Positions 1-12,161 of a DNA stretch of 64,000 nucleotides are shown here, piece after piece. Origin of the DNA: Lampris incognitus (lineage: Eukaryota > Chordata > Actinopteri > Lampriformes > Lampridae); contig NC_079217.1 in assembly GCF_029633865.1 (NCBI RefSeq), positions 59,627,578 to 59,691,577 of the forward strand, written 5' to 3'. A program made the translations under genes and the position numbers. Each line of letters starts with the position of its first letter. Position 1 is the stretch's first letter. Below the pieces are notes generated by a model, which searched no databases, was not told the origin of the DNA, and was given only the letters and a program-made list of their open reading frames with translations.

Positions 1-59
1 AATTGGTATGACCGCTGCAGTACAAACCGGAAGTCAGTGGACTACAGCTATGCACAGAG

Positions 60-352
60 CCTAGTGGGAAGCCGGATGTGGGTATGTGTCCTGGTCGCTG
101 CACTAGCGCCTCCTCTGGTCGATCGAGGATCCTGTTCGGGGGGAAGGGGAAACTGGGGGGAATAGCGTGATCCTCTCACACGCTACGTCCCCCTGGTGAA
201 ACTCCTCACTGTCAGGTGAAAAGAAGCGGCTGGCGACTCCACATGTATCGGAGGAGGCAAGTGGTAGTCTGCAGCCCTCCCCGGATCGGCAGAGGGGGTG
301 GAGCAGAAGAGTGGGGTAATTGACTGGATACAATTTCGGAGAAAAAGGGGGG
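60..352 (+). repeat. tRNA-derived fish SINE, body without head
   Basis: Begins gggaagccggatgtggg and runs to a G-rich tail after caatttcggagaaaa. The same body recurs at 24000, 39030 and, inverted, 41540. The tRNA-like head present in the copies at 38914 and 41884 is missing here. Confidence 0.8.
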
Positions 353-1115
353 GGAAATCCAAAAAAATAAAATCCCCAAGTAAGGCGAAAGAGAAAGCTT
401 ATGCTCAGACTATGGAAATACTACAATCCCATTTCTCCCTGTAACCCACTGTGATATCTGAAAGATATGGCTTTCACAAAAGAAATCAAGTGGAGAGGAG
501 ACAACAGCACAGTATATCGCAGATCTGAAAAAATAAACTGTCAGAGCACTGTGAGTTTTGAGCTTATCTGCAGGATGCATTGAGGGACAGGTTGGTCTGC
601 GGCCTCAACACCAAGTATATACAGAAGAGACTACTAAAAGAAGCTGCCCTTACCTACCAGAAAGCGGTGGAAATCGCCATCTCTATAGAGACGGTGGCAA
701 GGGAGTCCCAGCCGCTTTCCAGCTCCATGAAGGTGAATGCCACATCCCTCATCAACTCCAGGGAGGACATGCACCCGGAGTGGTAGTTCAAATCATACTG
801 AAAGTGACTGCTTCTACAAAGATCAGATCTGCCACCGCCCTGATAAGAAAGGCCACCTTTCACGCACATGCAAAGAGAGAAGCAGGGAAATAAAGCAGCA
901 AACACAGTGAGGGAGAAAAAGGAAAAGGAAGGAAAATTCAAAGACAGGTTAATAAGCTGGACACTAGTGCTGAGCCGAGTGACACTGATACGACACTCAG
1001 ACGCTGAATTAGCCCTGAACATGGTAGATGTAGCTAATGATGGGATGTGGAGAAGAAATGTCATACAGCGGGACAATCCAGCCTCTTCTGCAATCTGGGT
1101 CAGGCCAGAAATAGA

Positions 1116-1600
1116 GGGGCAAACAGCAGAGATGGATCTAGACACTGGGGCAGCAGTCTCCCTTATTTCAGAGAAGCTGAAAGTGCCTACAACAGCTCTT
1201 GGTGATTTCCCCAGTTCAGTGAATGGGCCAACCCCATCGTGCCAATCACAAAGAAAAAGGGGGTGTGTGCATCTGCAGGGATTTTAAAGTAACCATCAAC
1301 CCCATCCTCTGTGCTGAACATTATCCCATCCCCCAGATAGAGGACTTGTTTGCTTCTTTAGCGGGGCACTAGGGTTTCAGCAAACTTGATCTCTCAGGTG
1401 CCAGTCCGGGAGAGCTCCCACAAATACCTCACCATCACAACATACAAGGGAATGTTCCGTTACAACCGGCTGCCTTTAGGAATAACGTCAGCGCCCTCTG
1501 TCTTCCAGCGAGTCATGACCAAGTTGTTCAGGGGATCCTCAATGTGCACTCTTTTCTGGATCACGCCCTAGTAACTGAATGTGATGACACTGATCACCTG
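1116..1600 (+). pseudogene. Gypsy protease and start of reverse transcriptase (fragments)
   Basis: The aspartic protease motif LDTGAAVSLI lies at about 1135-1170. It runs almost directly into reverse transcriptase segments spread over frames (KLDLSGA near 1385, then YNRLPLGITSAPSVFQRVM). Much of the normal linker is absent and the catalytic YxDD region is damaged. Confidence 0.75.
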
Positions 1601-1607
1601 AAAAACA

Positions 1608-2234
1608 GTGCTGAGTCGCTTGGAGAAACTTGACCTCTGGGTGCAGCATGAAAAGTGTGAGTTTTTAAAAAGCTCACTGGAATACCTGGGACATATCGAT
1701 GCCACAGGCCTCCACAAATCCCCAGAGGCCCCTGCCCCAATGAATGTAAGCCAGTGCCGCTCTTTTCTGGGATTAATAAACTATTATGGCAGATTTGTTC
1801 CAAACATGGCAACAAAACTCAGCCCCTTGCAAGCATTGCTACACAAGGGGGCACAATGGAAATGGTCTCTGGAGTGCGAAAAAGTGTTCTGTATGGCAAA
1901 AGAACAGCTCCTCTCAGAGAGAGTACTGACTCATTATGATCCCCAACTGCAGATCAGACTAGCATGTGATGCCTCGCCTTATGGCATGGGCATGGTGTTT
2001 TCTCATATGATGTCTGATGGTCAAGAGAGACACATGGCGTTCACCTCCAGAACCTTGAGCAAAGCAGAGCAAAACTATGCTCAAATCGAAGGGGAAGCCC
2101 TTGAAATATTTGGTGTATGCAAATTTCCTGCATATCTGTATGGGTGTCATTTCACCCTACTTACTGGCCACCGGCCACTGACAACAATATTAAGCCCCAG
2201 CAAAGCTATTCCGTCTGTCTATGGCAGCTGCTAG
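1608..2234 (+). pseudogene. Gypsy RT thumb and RNase H (fragment)
   Basis: A 208-codon frame covers the end of the RT (FLGLINYYGRFVPNMATKLS) and the RNase H domain (LACDASPYGMGMVFSH, then FTSRTLSKAEQNYAQIEGEA). It stops early in the last RNase H helix. Confidence 0.85.
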
Positions 2235-2303
2235 GCTTCAACGATGGGCCCTTGTATTAACAGCTCACAACTACACGATTCAGTACAGGAATGATCATGG
2301 CAC

Positions 2304-2897
2304 GTGATCACATGTGATCATGGCAGTGCGGATGGCCTGTCATGCCTGCTGCTGCAGGTAGCACACAAGGACAGACCAGGTTCAGTGGATACAGTGGTGA
2401 TACAGCACCTGGACTCCCTGCCTGTATTCTTCACAGACATTCACAAAGAAACAAGGTATGACCCAGTGCTCTCTCAAGTGGTGGACATGATTTTGTCAGG
2501 GCAGTTTCCTGTGGTGAAAGGGCAGGACACTGCCTTGACACCCTTTTACTTAAGGAAAGATAAGCTCACAGTGGTCCAGGGGTACCTTCTGTGGGGCAAC
2601 CGGGTAAATGTGCCCCCAAAATTGAGACAATTACTGAAAGAGCTGCATCTGGGGCACCCGGGAGTGGTTAAAATGAAAGCCATTGGTCGTAGTTACATCT
2701 GGTGGCCGGGGATTGACGCTCAGATTGAACAGCAGGCCAAAGTGTTTCGTTCATGTCAATGCAGCCAGAAGTCTCCCAGTCTCTCCCCACTGCATTCATG
2801 GCCATTGCTGGGGACGCCATGGCAGAGAATCCATGTGGAATTTGCTGGTCCTTTGGATGGACGTATGTTTCTGGTTGTGGTGGATACTCACTCTTAA
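2304..2897 (+). pseudogene. Gypsy integrase, zinc domain and start of core (fragment)
   Basis: Contains the H2C2-type zinc region (HLGHPGVVKMKAIGRSYIWW, then a degenerate CxxC) and the first core strand (RIHVEFAGPLDGRMFLVVVD). In the first catalytic position E replaces the usual D. The frame stops at 2897, so the other catalytic residues are absent. Confidence 0.85.
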
Positions 2898-2945
2898 GCA
2901 GCTGGAAGTGCAGCTGATGGAATCTGCCACAACCTCGAGCTCACC

Positions 2946-3293
2946 ATGCAAGCAGAGGACTGGGACTCCCCACTTCCCAAAGACATGGAGACTAAGTGGA
3001 CTAGATGGAGGAAGTCGCTCCAAGACTTAGAGGCGCTCCAAATACTGTGCCCTTACACATCTTTCTCCACCACAGGCACACAAAGAAGAGAATTCTGCGT
3101 CTTCGCAGACGCATCAGTGAAAGCGATTGCAGCTGTAGCCTACATCAAGGTGATAAGCCAAAAAGAACAAACTGAAGTTGGTTTCGTCTTTGGAAACGCG
3201 ACGTTGGCCCCCAGGCCTGGCCTAACGATCCCAAGACTGGAACTGTCTGCGGCTGTACTCGCAGTGGAGCTCGCCGAGCTGATAGTCACATAG
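2946..3293 (+). pseudogene. Pao-type RNase H region (fragment)
   Basis: Encodes KDMETKWTRWRKSLQDLEAL, then FCVFADASVKAIAAVAYIKV and TIPRLELSAAVLAVELAEL, the hallmark end of the Pao RT and start of RNase H. Downstream, frames to about 3720 still read YTDSNIVLEYIHNQSRRFYV, as expected for the same domain. Confidence 0.88.
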
Positions 3294-3731
3294 ATGGATG
3301 TGACATTTGACAACATACTACACGGACAGCAATATTGTACTAGAATACATCCACAACCAGTCAAGGAGATTCTATGTGCATAACAGGATTCAGCGTATCC
3401 GTCATCATCCTGTCCTAGCCAATGGAAGTACGTCTGTTCCAACCTGAATTCTGCCGACATTAGATCAAGATCGGTGCCACCAGCCATCCTTAGCAGCACA
3501 ACGTGACTTACAGGACCAGATTTTCTTCGGAACACATCTTTTTATCCATATGAGCCACAAGAGATTTACGACCTCATCGACCCTGCCTCTGACACTAAGG
3601 TGCATCCTCAGGTGACTACAAATCTCACGCATGTTTCCAGAGGTGTGGTACACCCTCAACGCTTTGAATGCTTCTCCATGTTTAGCACTCTTGTCACTGC
3701 TGTGGCTCACCTGATCTAAGTAGCTCGCACC

Positions 3732-4486
3732 TTCACATTACATTACATTACAGTCATTTAGCCGACGCTTTTATCCAAAGCAACTTACAATAAGTGCATC
3801 ATTTAACGTAGGAAATCAGGAGAACTACTAGTCATCAGATGTCATAAGTGCATCTAAACAAGCATCTAAGAGCAAAACCAGTGCTAAAGTAAAAACGCAA
3901 GAAAGAGATTTTTTTTTAATGAGTGAATACAATAAATGCTGAGAACAAGTAACAGGGTAGTAGTTCTTGACGAAGTGAGGTTTCAACCTGATGGGCAGCG
4001 ACTCTGCTGTCCTGACATCAGTGGGGAGTTCATTCCACCACTGTGGGGCCAGGACAGAAAAGGGCCTTGACTGGGTCGATCGGCAGCAGGGGCCTCTGAG
4101 CGACGGGGCAACCAGGCGTCCCGAGGCAGCAGAGCGAAGTGGTCGGGCGGGGGTGTAGGGCTTGACCATGGCCTGGAGATAGGAAGGAGCTGTTCCTTTC
4201 ACTGCCCTGTAGGCTAGCACCAGAGTCTTAAACTGGATGCGAGCAGCTACTGGGAGCCAGTGTAGGGACATGAGAAGGGGAGTTGTGTAGGAGAACACCA
4301 GACGAGCTGCAGCTTTCTGAACAAGTTCCAGAGCTCTGATGGCCGACGCCGGGTCGCCAGCAAGGAGGGAGTTTCTGTAGTCCAGCCGGGAGATGACCAG
4401 AGCCTGGATGAGCACCTGTGCCATCTCGTCGGTGAGGAATGGGCGAATCCCCCTGATGTTATAGACCCGCTTTGTCCAAGACAAAT
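3732..4486 (-). mobile_element. L2-like LINE, 3' end of ORF2 and tail
   Basis: A 218-codon minus frame (4484-3828) matches the RT C-terminus of fish L2-type LINEs, including PARPLRSAASGRLVAPSLRG and FSVLAPQWWNELPTDVRTAE. The 3' tail on the plus strand reads gtcatttagccgacgctttt, a very common fish motif; the same tail lies at 29820-29870. It splits a BEL/Pao pol. Confidence 0.8.
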
Positions 4487-4539
4487 GTCACGGGTGGCAC
4501 ATCTGTCGTCCTACAGAGGAAGAGCTGATAAAGGCCAAA

Positions 4540-6072
4540 GTGTGGATTGTGAAGAGCGTCCAGAATGAGTGCTACGCAGAAGAGCTCAGGTGCATAGCCT
4601 CGGGGTCCAACATCTCACCCTCCCTGAGCCTGTGGAAGTTGCACCCCGTCATAGACCATGACACACTTCTGAGAATAATAAGTCGCATAGGACGGTCGAG
4701 ATTGGCCATGGACGAGAGTCACTCTATGATCATTCCTCGCCAGCACCATCTGGCAGCCCTTCTGGTGCACCATTATCATGAAGCCGTGAAACACCAGGGG
4801 AGGCATTTCACTGAGGGTGCTATTCGAGCTGCTGGATTCTAGCTGGTAGGTGCAAAATGCGGTATCAGTAGTCTACTTTTGAAATGTATCACCTGTACGA
4901 AGCTGCAGGGAAAAACAGAACATCAGGAGATGGCAGACCTACCATCCGAACAACCGTAAGTAGCACCTCCCCTCACCTACGTAGGTGTCGATGTGTTTGG
5001 GCCGTGGGACATTGTGTCACGTCGCACAAGAGGAGGACATTTCAACTCTAAACGGTGGGCTATGATGTTCTCATGCATGTGTTCGAGGGCAGTACATATT
5101 GAAGTGATCGAGGCAGTTAGTGCCAGACGCTTCATCGATGCTTTAAGAGGGTTCTTCACAGTCTGGGGCCCTGCAAAACATACGATCTGACTGTGGCACA
5201 AACTTTGTCGGCGCCTCCATAGAGCTGCAGATGGACAATACAAGTCTGAGCTTCAATAATGTGGAGAAGTACCTGAGCACAGAGAACTGCACCTGGGTGT
5301 TTAATACATCCCACGCGTCCCACATGGGTGGTGTGTGGGAACGTATGATTGGCATCGCCTGTCATGTTTTGGACTGCATGAATGATGCTTGACCAGAAAT
5401 AATCCCGTCTGACACACTAAGTTCTGATCAGTGGCACCGGCAGCCGTAATCCTGTACGCACCTTGCGCTATTAGCCAGCGACTTTAACACCAATCATCGG
5501 CCTTCAAATGTATTTGCGTCAAACGGCGTGAGTGGCCAAAAAAAAAAAAAAAAGCGAACAAAATCTTTAAAAAAATGTACACACGGTGCGTACAGGATTA
5601 TGGCTGCCGGCGCCACTGGTTCTGATAACACCATGGCTGAAGTAGCAGCAATCATGAACACCAGACCTCTCATCCCAGTGGCATTGGATCCAGAATCACT
5701 CTCATTCTCACCCCAGCAATGCTCATGACCCTCAAAACAGGGTCTGCACCTCCTCCTGCTCCGGGACACGTCAAAGAAGCAGATCTCTTCAAAGATGAGT
5801 GGAAATGGGTTCAAAGCCTGGCTGACACCTTTTGGAACAGGTGGAGGCACAAATACCTCAAAACGTTACAGCTTCACCACAAGCGGCAAGGGAAAAGGTC
5901 AAACCTTCAAGAAGGGGACATCGTTCTTCTGAAAGACAATCAGGTGAGAAGAAATGAATGGCCCATGGCCGTCATCACAAAAACTTTTCCAGGAGGATAT
6001 TGCGGAAAGTTTAAGCACAAGTCGTCAAAGGTGGAACTAAAAATACTTTCTCTCGTCCTATTATGGAAGTAG
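4540..6072 (+). pseudogene. BEL/Pao integrase and C-terminal domain (fragments)
   Basis: Segments in order: the integrase zinc domain (HYHEAVKHQGRHFTEGAIRA), the core (TYVGVDVFGPWDI, SRAVHIEVIEAVSARRFIDA), SHMGGVWERMIG, IMNTRPLIPVALDPESLSF, and the C-terminal WNRWRHKYLKTL and GDIVLLKDNQVRRNEWP. The first catalytic aspartate is visible in GVDVFG. Several frameshifts are present, one near a small inverted duplication at 5428-5627. Confidence 0.85.
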
Positions 6073-6117
6073 TCCTGCTTCTGTCTCCAAAGACTGGTTC
6101 TTGTTTGTTAACGTGGG

Positions 6118-7129
6118 CAGTGGCACCCCCAGAAATTTGTCATAGGGGTGGCCAAATGGGGCCACTGAAAATCTTGGGGTGGCACACCAAAACCAAAAGG
6201 CATGACTGCATTTCAGGAATTCTGTTATGCTGTTGTAGTATACTGTATTGGCTAGTTGAAAACTGTCAATATGAGAGTAATGCATGTGGGCTCTTTAGGT
6301 ATGACAAGTAGGTTGTACATTTAGGCAATGTTCCTTGTGTTTTGGTGCTCTTGGGTAAACGCAGCTGTAGGACGAAGCAGCATTTATCTTTAAGATATCA
6401 ATAAGGTAATGAATTGGGGTAAGTTACAAATTTATTGTTCGTACCATATTGTTTTTCGATTTCTTAAAGATCACTTTCATGTTAGTAAGCTAACATATGA
6501 TAGATGAGGTAAATATTGATTGTCATATCTAAACCGTTTTTGATGGTTTATTGAGCACTATTTGGGGAAAAATGTATACACATTATTGAACATAGATCAT
6601 TTTAGTATTTAAAATACGAGTGGACGGGATAATTGATTGGATAAGCTTTACTGCCTCGCGAAACATTGCGGGGTATATGCGAGCCATGGCGCATGTAGCA
6701 GACCCAAAAAGCACTTCTTATATGATGTAATTTATGGAGTCGAGGAGTCGATTCCATCGATTCTCATATTCTAAACCAGAGTCGGAGTCGATTCCAAAAA
6801 CTTGAGAGTCGTGCACCCCTATAGCAAGCTAGAAACAGAAGCTGCTCAGCTGCTGTCAGAGGCAGACTGTGCATGAGGGAGGGAGTGTGACGCAGTGATG
6901 TACGATCGAAAGCGGCTGGCTGCCTGGCTACGCATTTTCTTTGACATGAATTATTATGAAAAATATACATTGTTGATTTAAATGAACAGCACCTAATGTA
7001 AAATATCAGATAGAAGCATATTATGCATATTCTGCATATGCGACTCGTGGCTGGGGAGGGCCAGGGGGGGGCAGGGATAGTATCAGGGTGGCCGTGGCCA
7101 CCCCTGGCCACCTCTTGAGGGCACCACTG
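6118..7129 (+). mobile_element. non-autonomous hAT-type DNA element
   Basis: Ends are cagtggcaccccc and gagggcaccactg, imperfect terminal inverted repeats. They are flanked by 8-bp duplications aacgtggg (6110-6117) and aacatggg (7130-7137), differing at one base. No transposase is seen. A nested fragment near 6735-6825 (ggagtcgattcc.. gtgcacccctata) looks like the end of another hAT element. It lies just beyond the BEL/Pao pol. Confidence 0.7.
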
Positions 7130-7211
7130 AACATGGGATCTGTAAAGATCCCAAGCATGGAGTGTTCTGCCCCTACAAAGGTAGCTTAATATGTTTAAAT
7201 TGTTTATTTTG

Positions 7212-7499
7212 TGTAGTAGTACCACCCTGCGGTAGTTCATGTACAAGGTCGTTTCTTGCTTGTTTAATTCCTGTGTGAGACAGACTTTAGCAACCGTGCT
7301 TCCGGAAGTAAACTCATTGTTCACCATATGCACTGCCATCGGTCATCAGCTCTTCAGTTTAAACGCCGTTCTTCTATATTCTGCTCCTTTCACAAGATTC
7401 TCAGTAAACTTCATACAAATCGATACCCTTGCTGTGGAGTTTTCTTGGGAGTGTTTTTCTGGTTGGATAGTTAGCGTCATCGGCTAACGAGGCCTACAC
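7212..7499 (+). repeat. candidate LTR of the BEL/Pao element
   Basis: A 288-bp segment starts tgtagtagtaccacc and ends ggcctaca, giving matched TGTAG/CTACA ends. It follows the BEL/Pao pol once the hAT insert is removed. No second copy was found in the window, so the call is tentative. Confidence 0.35.
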
Positions 7500-8620
7500 A
7501 GTCATTTCCAAGCAAATGAAATTAATGCTGCGTCCCAGGCACCTTCAGAAATAGGGAAATATCTGATATCCCATTTGAAATAGTATGATGGAAGTGAGTC
7601 CCGGCTTGAATTCAGCATGTCACCAATCTTAATCCATGCAGTGTTTAGTAATTTGCATTTTTGTGTTAACTATAATGTTTGGCAGAGATAGAAAGAATGA
7701 AAAGAAAGGGACAGGTGAACATTCAGTGGTTTTTAGCCAAAAATACATCCAGCCAGCCAGCCGGCCAACATTAGTCAGAGCAGTATCAGAGCAGAGAGAG
7801 AGAGCAACAGAATCCAGCAGGAGTCAGCCAAGAGCAGGGCAACTCCAACTGCTCTTCACCAGGCCAGATACATTTAGGCACAGCAAGATAATGACAACAG
7901 GTAAAAAAATAACTGCATTCTATATAACATGACACTGAAGTCCACAAATGGACATACTGATGTGAGATTATTTAAGCAAATGCCTGATTTCTTGTACCTT
8001 ATGGTGGCTAGGCTGAGCAGTGCATGCCCATGTCTACCAGAGCTTTCACTGAATGTTTCAAGCATTGAGTTGTTTCCTAAATTTTTTTACTAATAGTTGT
8101 GATGGTATAGTTGTTAGATGGCATGGTTTTAGCTGAATACAAGCATAGGTTTTTGTGACGTGTATTTGTCTTTTAGCTACAAACTTGGATGACTCGGATT
8201 CAGATGAAGACAGCCAGAGTGAGGTGGGAGCAGAACCATCGTCTCCAGAACCTCTCGTCTCAGAGTCAGCAAGCAGTTATGCTGCTGCTGTAAGACCTGC
8301 TGGCAAGCTATTGTTTTCATACCGCTATTTTAGTGAGCGGAATATAAATTAGATAGGATACTTCTGGATCAACGTTTAGGTAATTACTGTTTGTGTATGT
8401 CATGATAACAGTCGGGTTATGGAAAAGGACGTGCATTAAAATTTGAGTAAGAGTTAAGTAAGTCTTATTTCATTGGCTTCTTTCCAGACATTTCCCGGTA
8501 TGTTTTCTATGCACCCTAGTTTAAAATGAAATAAATATGAAAATTCAGAATGTTTCTTTCTTTTCTAAGCTTTTTTTTAAGTACACAATGAGCTTGAACA
8601 AGGCACAATTTGCAAAATAT
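7500..8620 (+). other. mostly unassigned; possible hAT transposase N-terminal exons
   Basis: Near 7697 a frame begins MKRKGQVNIQWFLAK, resembling the N-terminus of ZMYM/TTF-type hAT transposases. At 8175-8289 an acidic stretch (NLDDSDSDEDSQSEVGAEP) is preceded by a pyrimidine-rich CTTTTAG and followed by GCT|GTAAGA, so it looks like an exon. No catalytic domain was found, and the rest shows no recognisable feature. Confidence 0.25.
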
Positions 8621-9059
8621 ATTCAGTGATGTCGGTCTTTGCTCAAAGCTATAGAGCCAACAGCAAACAAGGAATGACCGGTGAAATGTTTAAACACCTC
8701 ACTGAATAAAGAATTGTGCATGGATGTTGGACATATTCTTGGCCCCTCTGTGTAGAACGTGGCCCCTTTTGCTGGTAATTCATATAATTTGTCCAACTCC
8801 AGGTATAATTTCATGTGGTTATTGTTAATATACATAAAAGTCTGTTGTACCAGTCGCTATTTTAGTTGGATTACATAACTTGATTTGTTGTCTATTGATG
8901 TCCTTGTGTACCTTGTACCTTGTCCTTGTGTACCTGCCTTGCTGTGGCGGAGAGGCTTGCACGTCCTTACGATCCCGAGAGCTATGCCAGCGGGGGACTA
9001 GTGCCCCTGGCAGGTGCAACCAAGATGGACAGTCTTAAACACTGACCCCTTATAGTATC
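8621..9059. other. no gene recognised; flank of minus-strand Gypsy
   Basis: Contains short repeats of ccttgtgtaccttgtacc (8900-8935) and an unassigned GC-richer block (8940-9025). The 3' LTR expected here for the minus-strand Gypsy is absent: the sequence does not match its 1.58-kb LTR. Confidence 0.5.
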
Positions 9060-11149
9060 TTATCTGAAAACACAGTCCTCCCTATAACTGGTGGGAAGTG
9101 TACCTCTATTCTGTCTCTCTGAGCATCTGGGTTCAGGGGCACATTCACTGTCTACATCTGACTCATCACTCTCATCTGACCCTTCTTCTGATGTTGCCCC
9201 CATCACCACTACCTCTTTTTGAGCTAGTATATCCTCTGGTACTACTTGGTCTACTACTCCATACCCCACTACTGTGTTTGCGTTAGGTGCATTTGTGGTG
9301 GCTGGAACGCAGACTATATCAGTGTACTCAGTATCAGACTCTAACTGTTCTCCAGATGTGTGCCTAGATAGAGGTTCTCTTGCCAGAGACTGAAATGTGC
9401 AGTGCTTGAGCTGGTCTCTGTGCACAACTTTTGAAGGACCCCCCTGTTCCGGGCGAATGGTTAATACAGATATGTCTGAGTGGTTCTGCTTCACTACAAG
9501 GTAAGGTATGGATTCCCACTTATCCTGTATTTTGTTTCTTCCACTAGGCTTGTGGTTGCGGAGTAAAACCCCGTCACCAGGTCTCAAGAGCACTCCACTT
9601 GACTTGCGATCATAAGCTACCTTCCGTCGTCTTGAGGCTTCTTGTGCTGCTGAATTAGATACTTCCACAGCGGTCCTCAGTCGTTCATGGTGATTCCACA
9701 CCCAGTCATCCAGGTTCTCTGTATCATTATCATCATCAAGATCCTTCCCTCCGAGAAGATCCATGGGCAACCTTGCATCCCTCTCAAACATCACGTAGAA
9801 TGGCGAATAGCCCGTGGAGGAGTGGACACGGCTATTGTATGCCATAACCAGTTCTGGAAGGTGTTCTTTCCAATCCCTTTTCTGTTCAGGAGGTAATGTC
9901 CGCAACATGTCATGCATAGTCCTGTTGAACCTTTCACACTGGGAGTTGCCCTGGGGGTGATAGGGACTGGTCTGGCTTTTGGCTATGCTGTAGACATTGC
10001 ACAGTTCCTTAATGACACCTGCTTCAAAACATCGCCCCTGATCAGAATGCCAATGGGCTGGACGTCGTTGGTCATTGTTGTCCAGTGGTAACCCTGTCTC
10101 ATGTCTTCAAGGGTACTCCGCTCCCCAAAATGCCCTCTATGCTCATGCTGACTCTCATATTTTTTATGTTTCAGGGATTCGGGGACGACTAGCTGCCACA
10201 CCTCCTCCCCATCTCTTCGATGTAAAATACACCGCCACAACACCCCATGGCGTATCTTGAGTCGTTCAAACTGTCTGACCAGTCGTTTCAGTTTTGGCTC
10301 CATGGCACGCTGTTCCGCAGGACTCGGCTTGTTACCTCTTTTCACAGCACTGTAGATGGGTCCGATATTGGGATAACTCTTTTGCTGCTCTTCAATCTCA
10401 CCCCAGCTGTTTCCACCGATTCCCTTTCTGATCGATGCTTGCACTGCAACTCGTACAGCCGGTTCACTTTTTTCTTTATTCTCACTCGGCCACAAGCATG
10501 TGCGCACTTCCTCTGTACTCATCCATATGAAGTCTTTCCCTGTGTCTTCTTCTTCAGGCTCTTCCGTGGATGGAAGTCTTTAAAGGGCGTCTGCGTTTGT
10601 ATTCAGCCGTCCTGGTTTGTAGCTGACCTCAAAGTTGTACTCTCCCAGCTGTGCTACCCAGCGCAGCTGAAGCTCACTTACGACATTCATGCCAACGATG
10701 CCAGGAAGCTCCTTCATCGCTTGCACATCCTGGTTGGTGTCGGTTAGCACAAAGACGCACTTCCCGTGCAGTGTCTTCCCCATACACTCTATGTCCGTTT
10801 CCAAGCATCCTAGGACACGAATGTCTCACCCATTCGCTGTAGTGAGCTTGACCCAGTTGGCTGATGACAGTGTTCTCTCTCTAAAGTGCTTTCTGAAGTG
10901 GGATTCGGTAATGGTAGTCACTTCTGATCCCGTATCTAGGAGACAATTTGTCTTCACACCAGCTATCTTCACTTCAATGGTAAGACAATCTCCGAAGGCG
11001 CTTTCTTTAAGGGTTTCAGCTACCTCATCAGTGACCCACTCAGCTGTGCGACTCCCAATTACGGATGGACCAGGGTTCTTCTGCACATCCTCTGTAGGGC
11101 CTTGGTGTGCAGCCTCATCTGCCCCCGGGGACCGCCTGGGGGTAACCAC
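9060..11149 (-). pseudogene. Gypsy protease to integrase with two internal deletions
   Basis: Protease with LLDTGSEVTTITESHF runs to PGIVGMNVVSEL. It is followed at once by LRWVAQLGEYNFEVSYKPGR, the end of RNase H, so the whole RT is missing. The integrase zinc domain ([16 protein letters not shown]) then jumps to the second catalytic position, so the first core aspartate is lost. The SDQG aspartate and the CERFNRT glutamate survive out of frame near 10045-9930. The C-terminal 285 codons (9917-9060) are open. Confidence 0.8.
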
Positions 11150-11221
11150 TCTTCTCCCTGTTCCTCTGGTCTGTAGGCAACGTCGACTTATATGACCTGG
11201 CTCTCCACAGGTGTAACAGAT

Positions 11222-12161
11222 TTACCTTCCCTCGCTGTCCTTTTGAGGTGGCTTCTTATGATCGTTCTGCTGAGCCTTGACTTTCCCACTGCTGTGTACT
11301 GCTTTAAAGAGTTCTTCCTGGTGAGCAGAAATCTTCTGTATAGCGTCATGGCGCATCTCCAGCGTAAGAGCGGATGAAGTGTCATCTGCTGCCACTGTGG
11401 CATGTATGGCCCCTCTGCTACGAGTACTGTTTCTCAGCTCGCGTTTTGCTTGCACTTCCTCCTCCTCAGACCAGGAGATAGCAGCCTGCATCAGCTGGGC
11501 AAAAGTCAGGGTCTGGTCCTCTTTAAACTTCCTCTTCATCTCGCATCTTAGGAAGTCGTCTCTTAGCCCCAAAACCAACTGTTCCTTTAATACCGTGTCA
11601 GCATCAGGGACACGGCTGGGCTCTCTGTGCTGGATTTGGTCTAGCGTTTCTTGTAGGTCATATGCATAGAAACGTACTGTTTCTCCTGACATTTGTTTTC
11701 TGTCATAGAATTCCTTTAGCCTTGTGCCAATGGAGACTTTATCACCACAAGTCTTCCAGAGGACTTCAAAGATCTTGTTGACATCTCTCTTTTCCTTTAA
11801 GCATGAACTTCACAGTTGCTCTTGCTTCATCTTTTAAGTGCTGTTTGACGAGTTCCACACAATCCTCTTCAGATACTTTCATGACCCGGAATGCAGGCTC
11901 CATGGATGTAACCCATTCTTTAATGTTAAGTTCATCATGCTTTCCAGAGCACCCGCTGAAGTCTTGGAGCTTGCGATCTCGACGGATATAGATAGTGGCA
12001 GGGGTGTTTGGAGCAGCAGCCTGTTGGTCAATAACAGCTTTTGCCAAAGCAAGGGGTTCTCTTTGCTCCGATCTGGCCTGTTGCATTGCTCCGGACTGCT
12101 CTTCGAGCCTCCGCTGCATCTCTTTAAACTGCATTCTTAGTTCGTCCAGCTCTTCAGACAT
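11222..12161 (-). pseudogene. Gypsy gag (frameshifted)
   Basis: Starts MSEELDELRMQFKEMQRRLE at 12161 with a coiled-coil N-terminus. The core segment has LQDFSGCSGKHDELNIKEWV. It shifts frame near 11766 and continues as MSGETVRFYAYDLQETLDQI to a stop at 11222. The next frame carries the zinc knuckle CYTCGEPGHISRRC. Confidence 0.8.

Larger units (their letters stand above)
390..2900 (+). mobile_element. Gypsy (Ty3) retrotransposon, degenerate internal region
   Basis: A decayed gag-pol in gag, protease, reverse transcriptase, RNase H, integrase order, with many frameshifts. The gag piece near 580 (DRLVCGLNTKYIQKRLLKEA) resembles the gag of the nearly complete Gypsy at 31017-36359, so the families are related. 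No LTR is recognised on either side. It ends abruptly at about 2900, inside the integrase core, where a BEL/Pao pol begins. Confidence 0.85.
2900..6075 (+). mobile_element. BEL/Pao retrotransposon, 3' half of pol, degenerate
   Basis: Begins in the Pao RT/RNase H region and continues through integrase and the C-terminal domain typical of BEL/Pao. It is split at 3732-4486 by a LINE fragment. Its 3' end is separated from a candidate LTR (7212-7499) by a hAT-type insert. Frameshifts and stops are scattered throughout. Confidence 0.85.
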
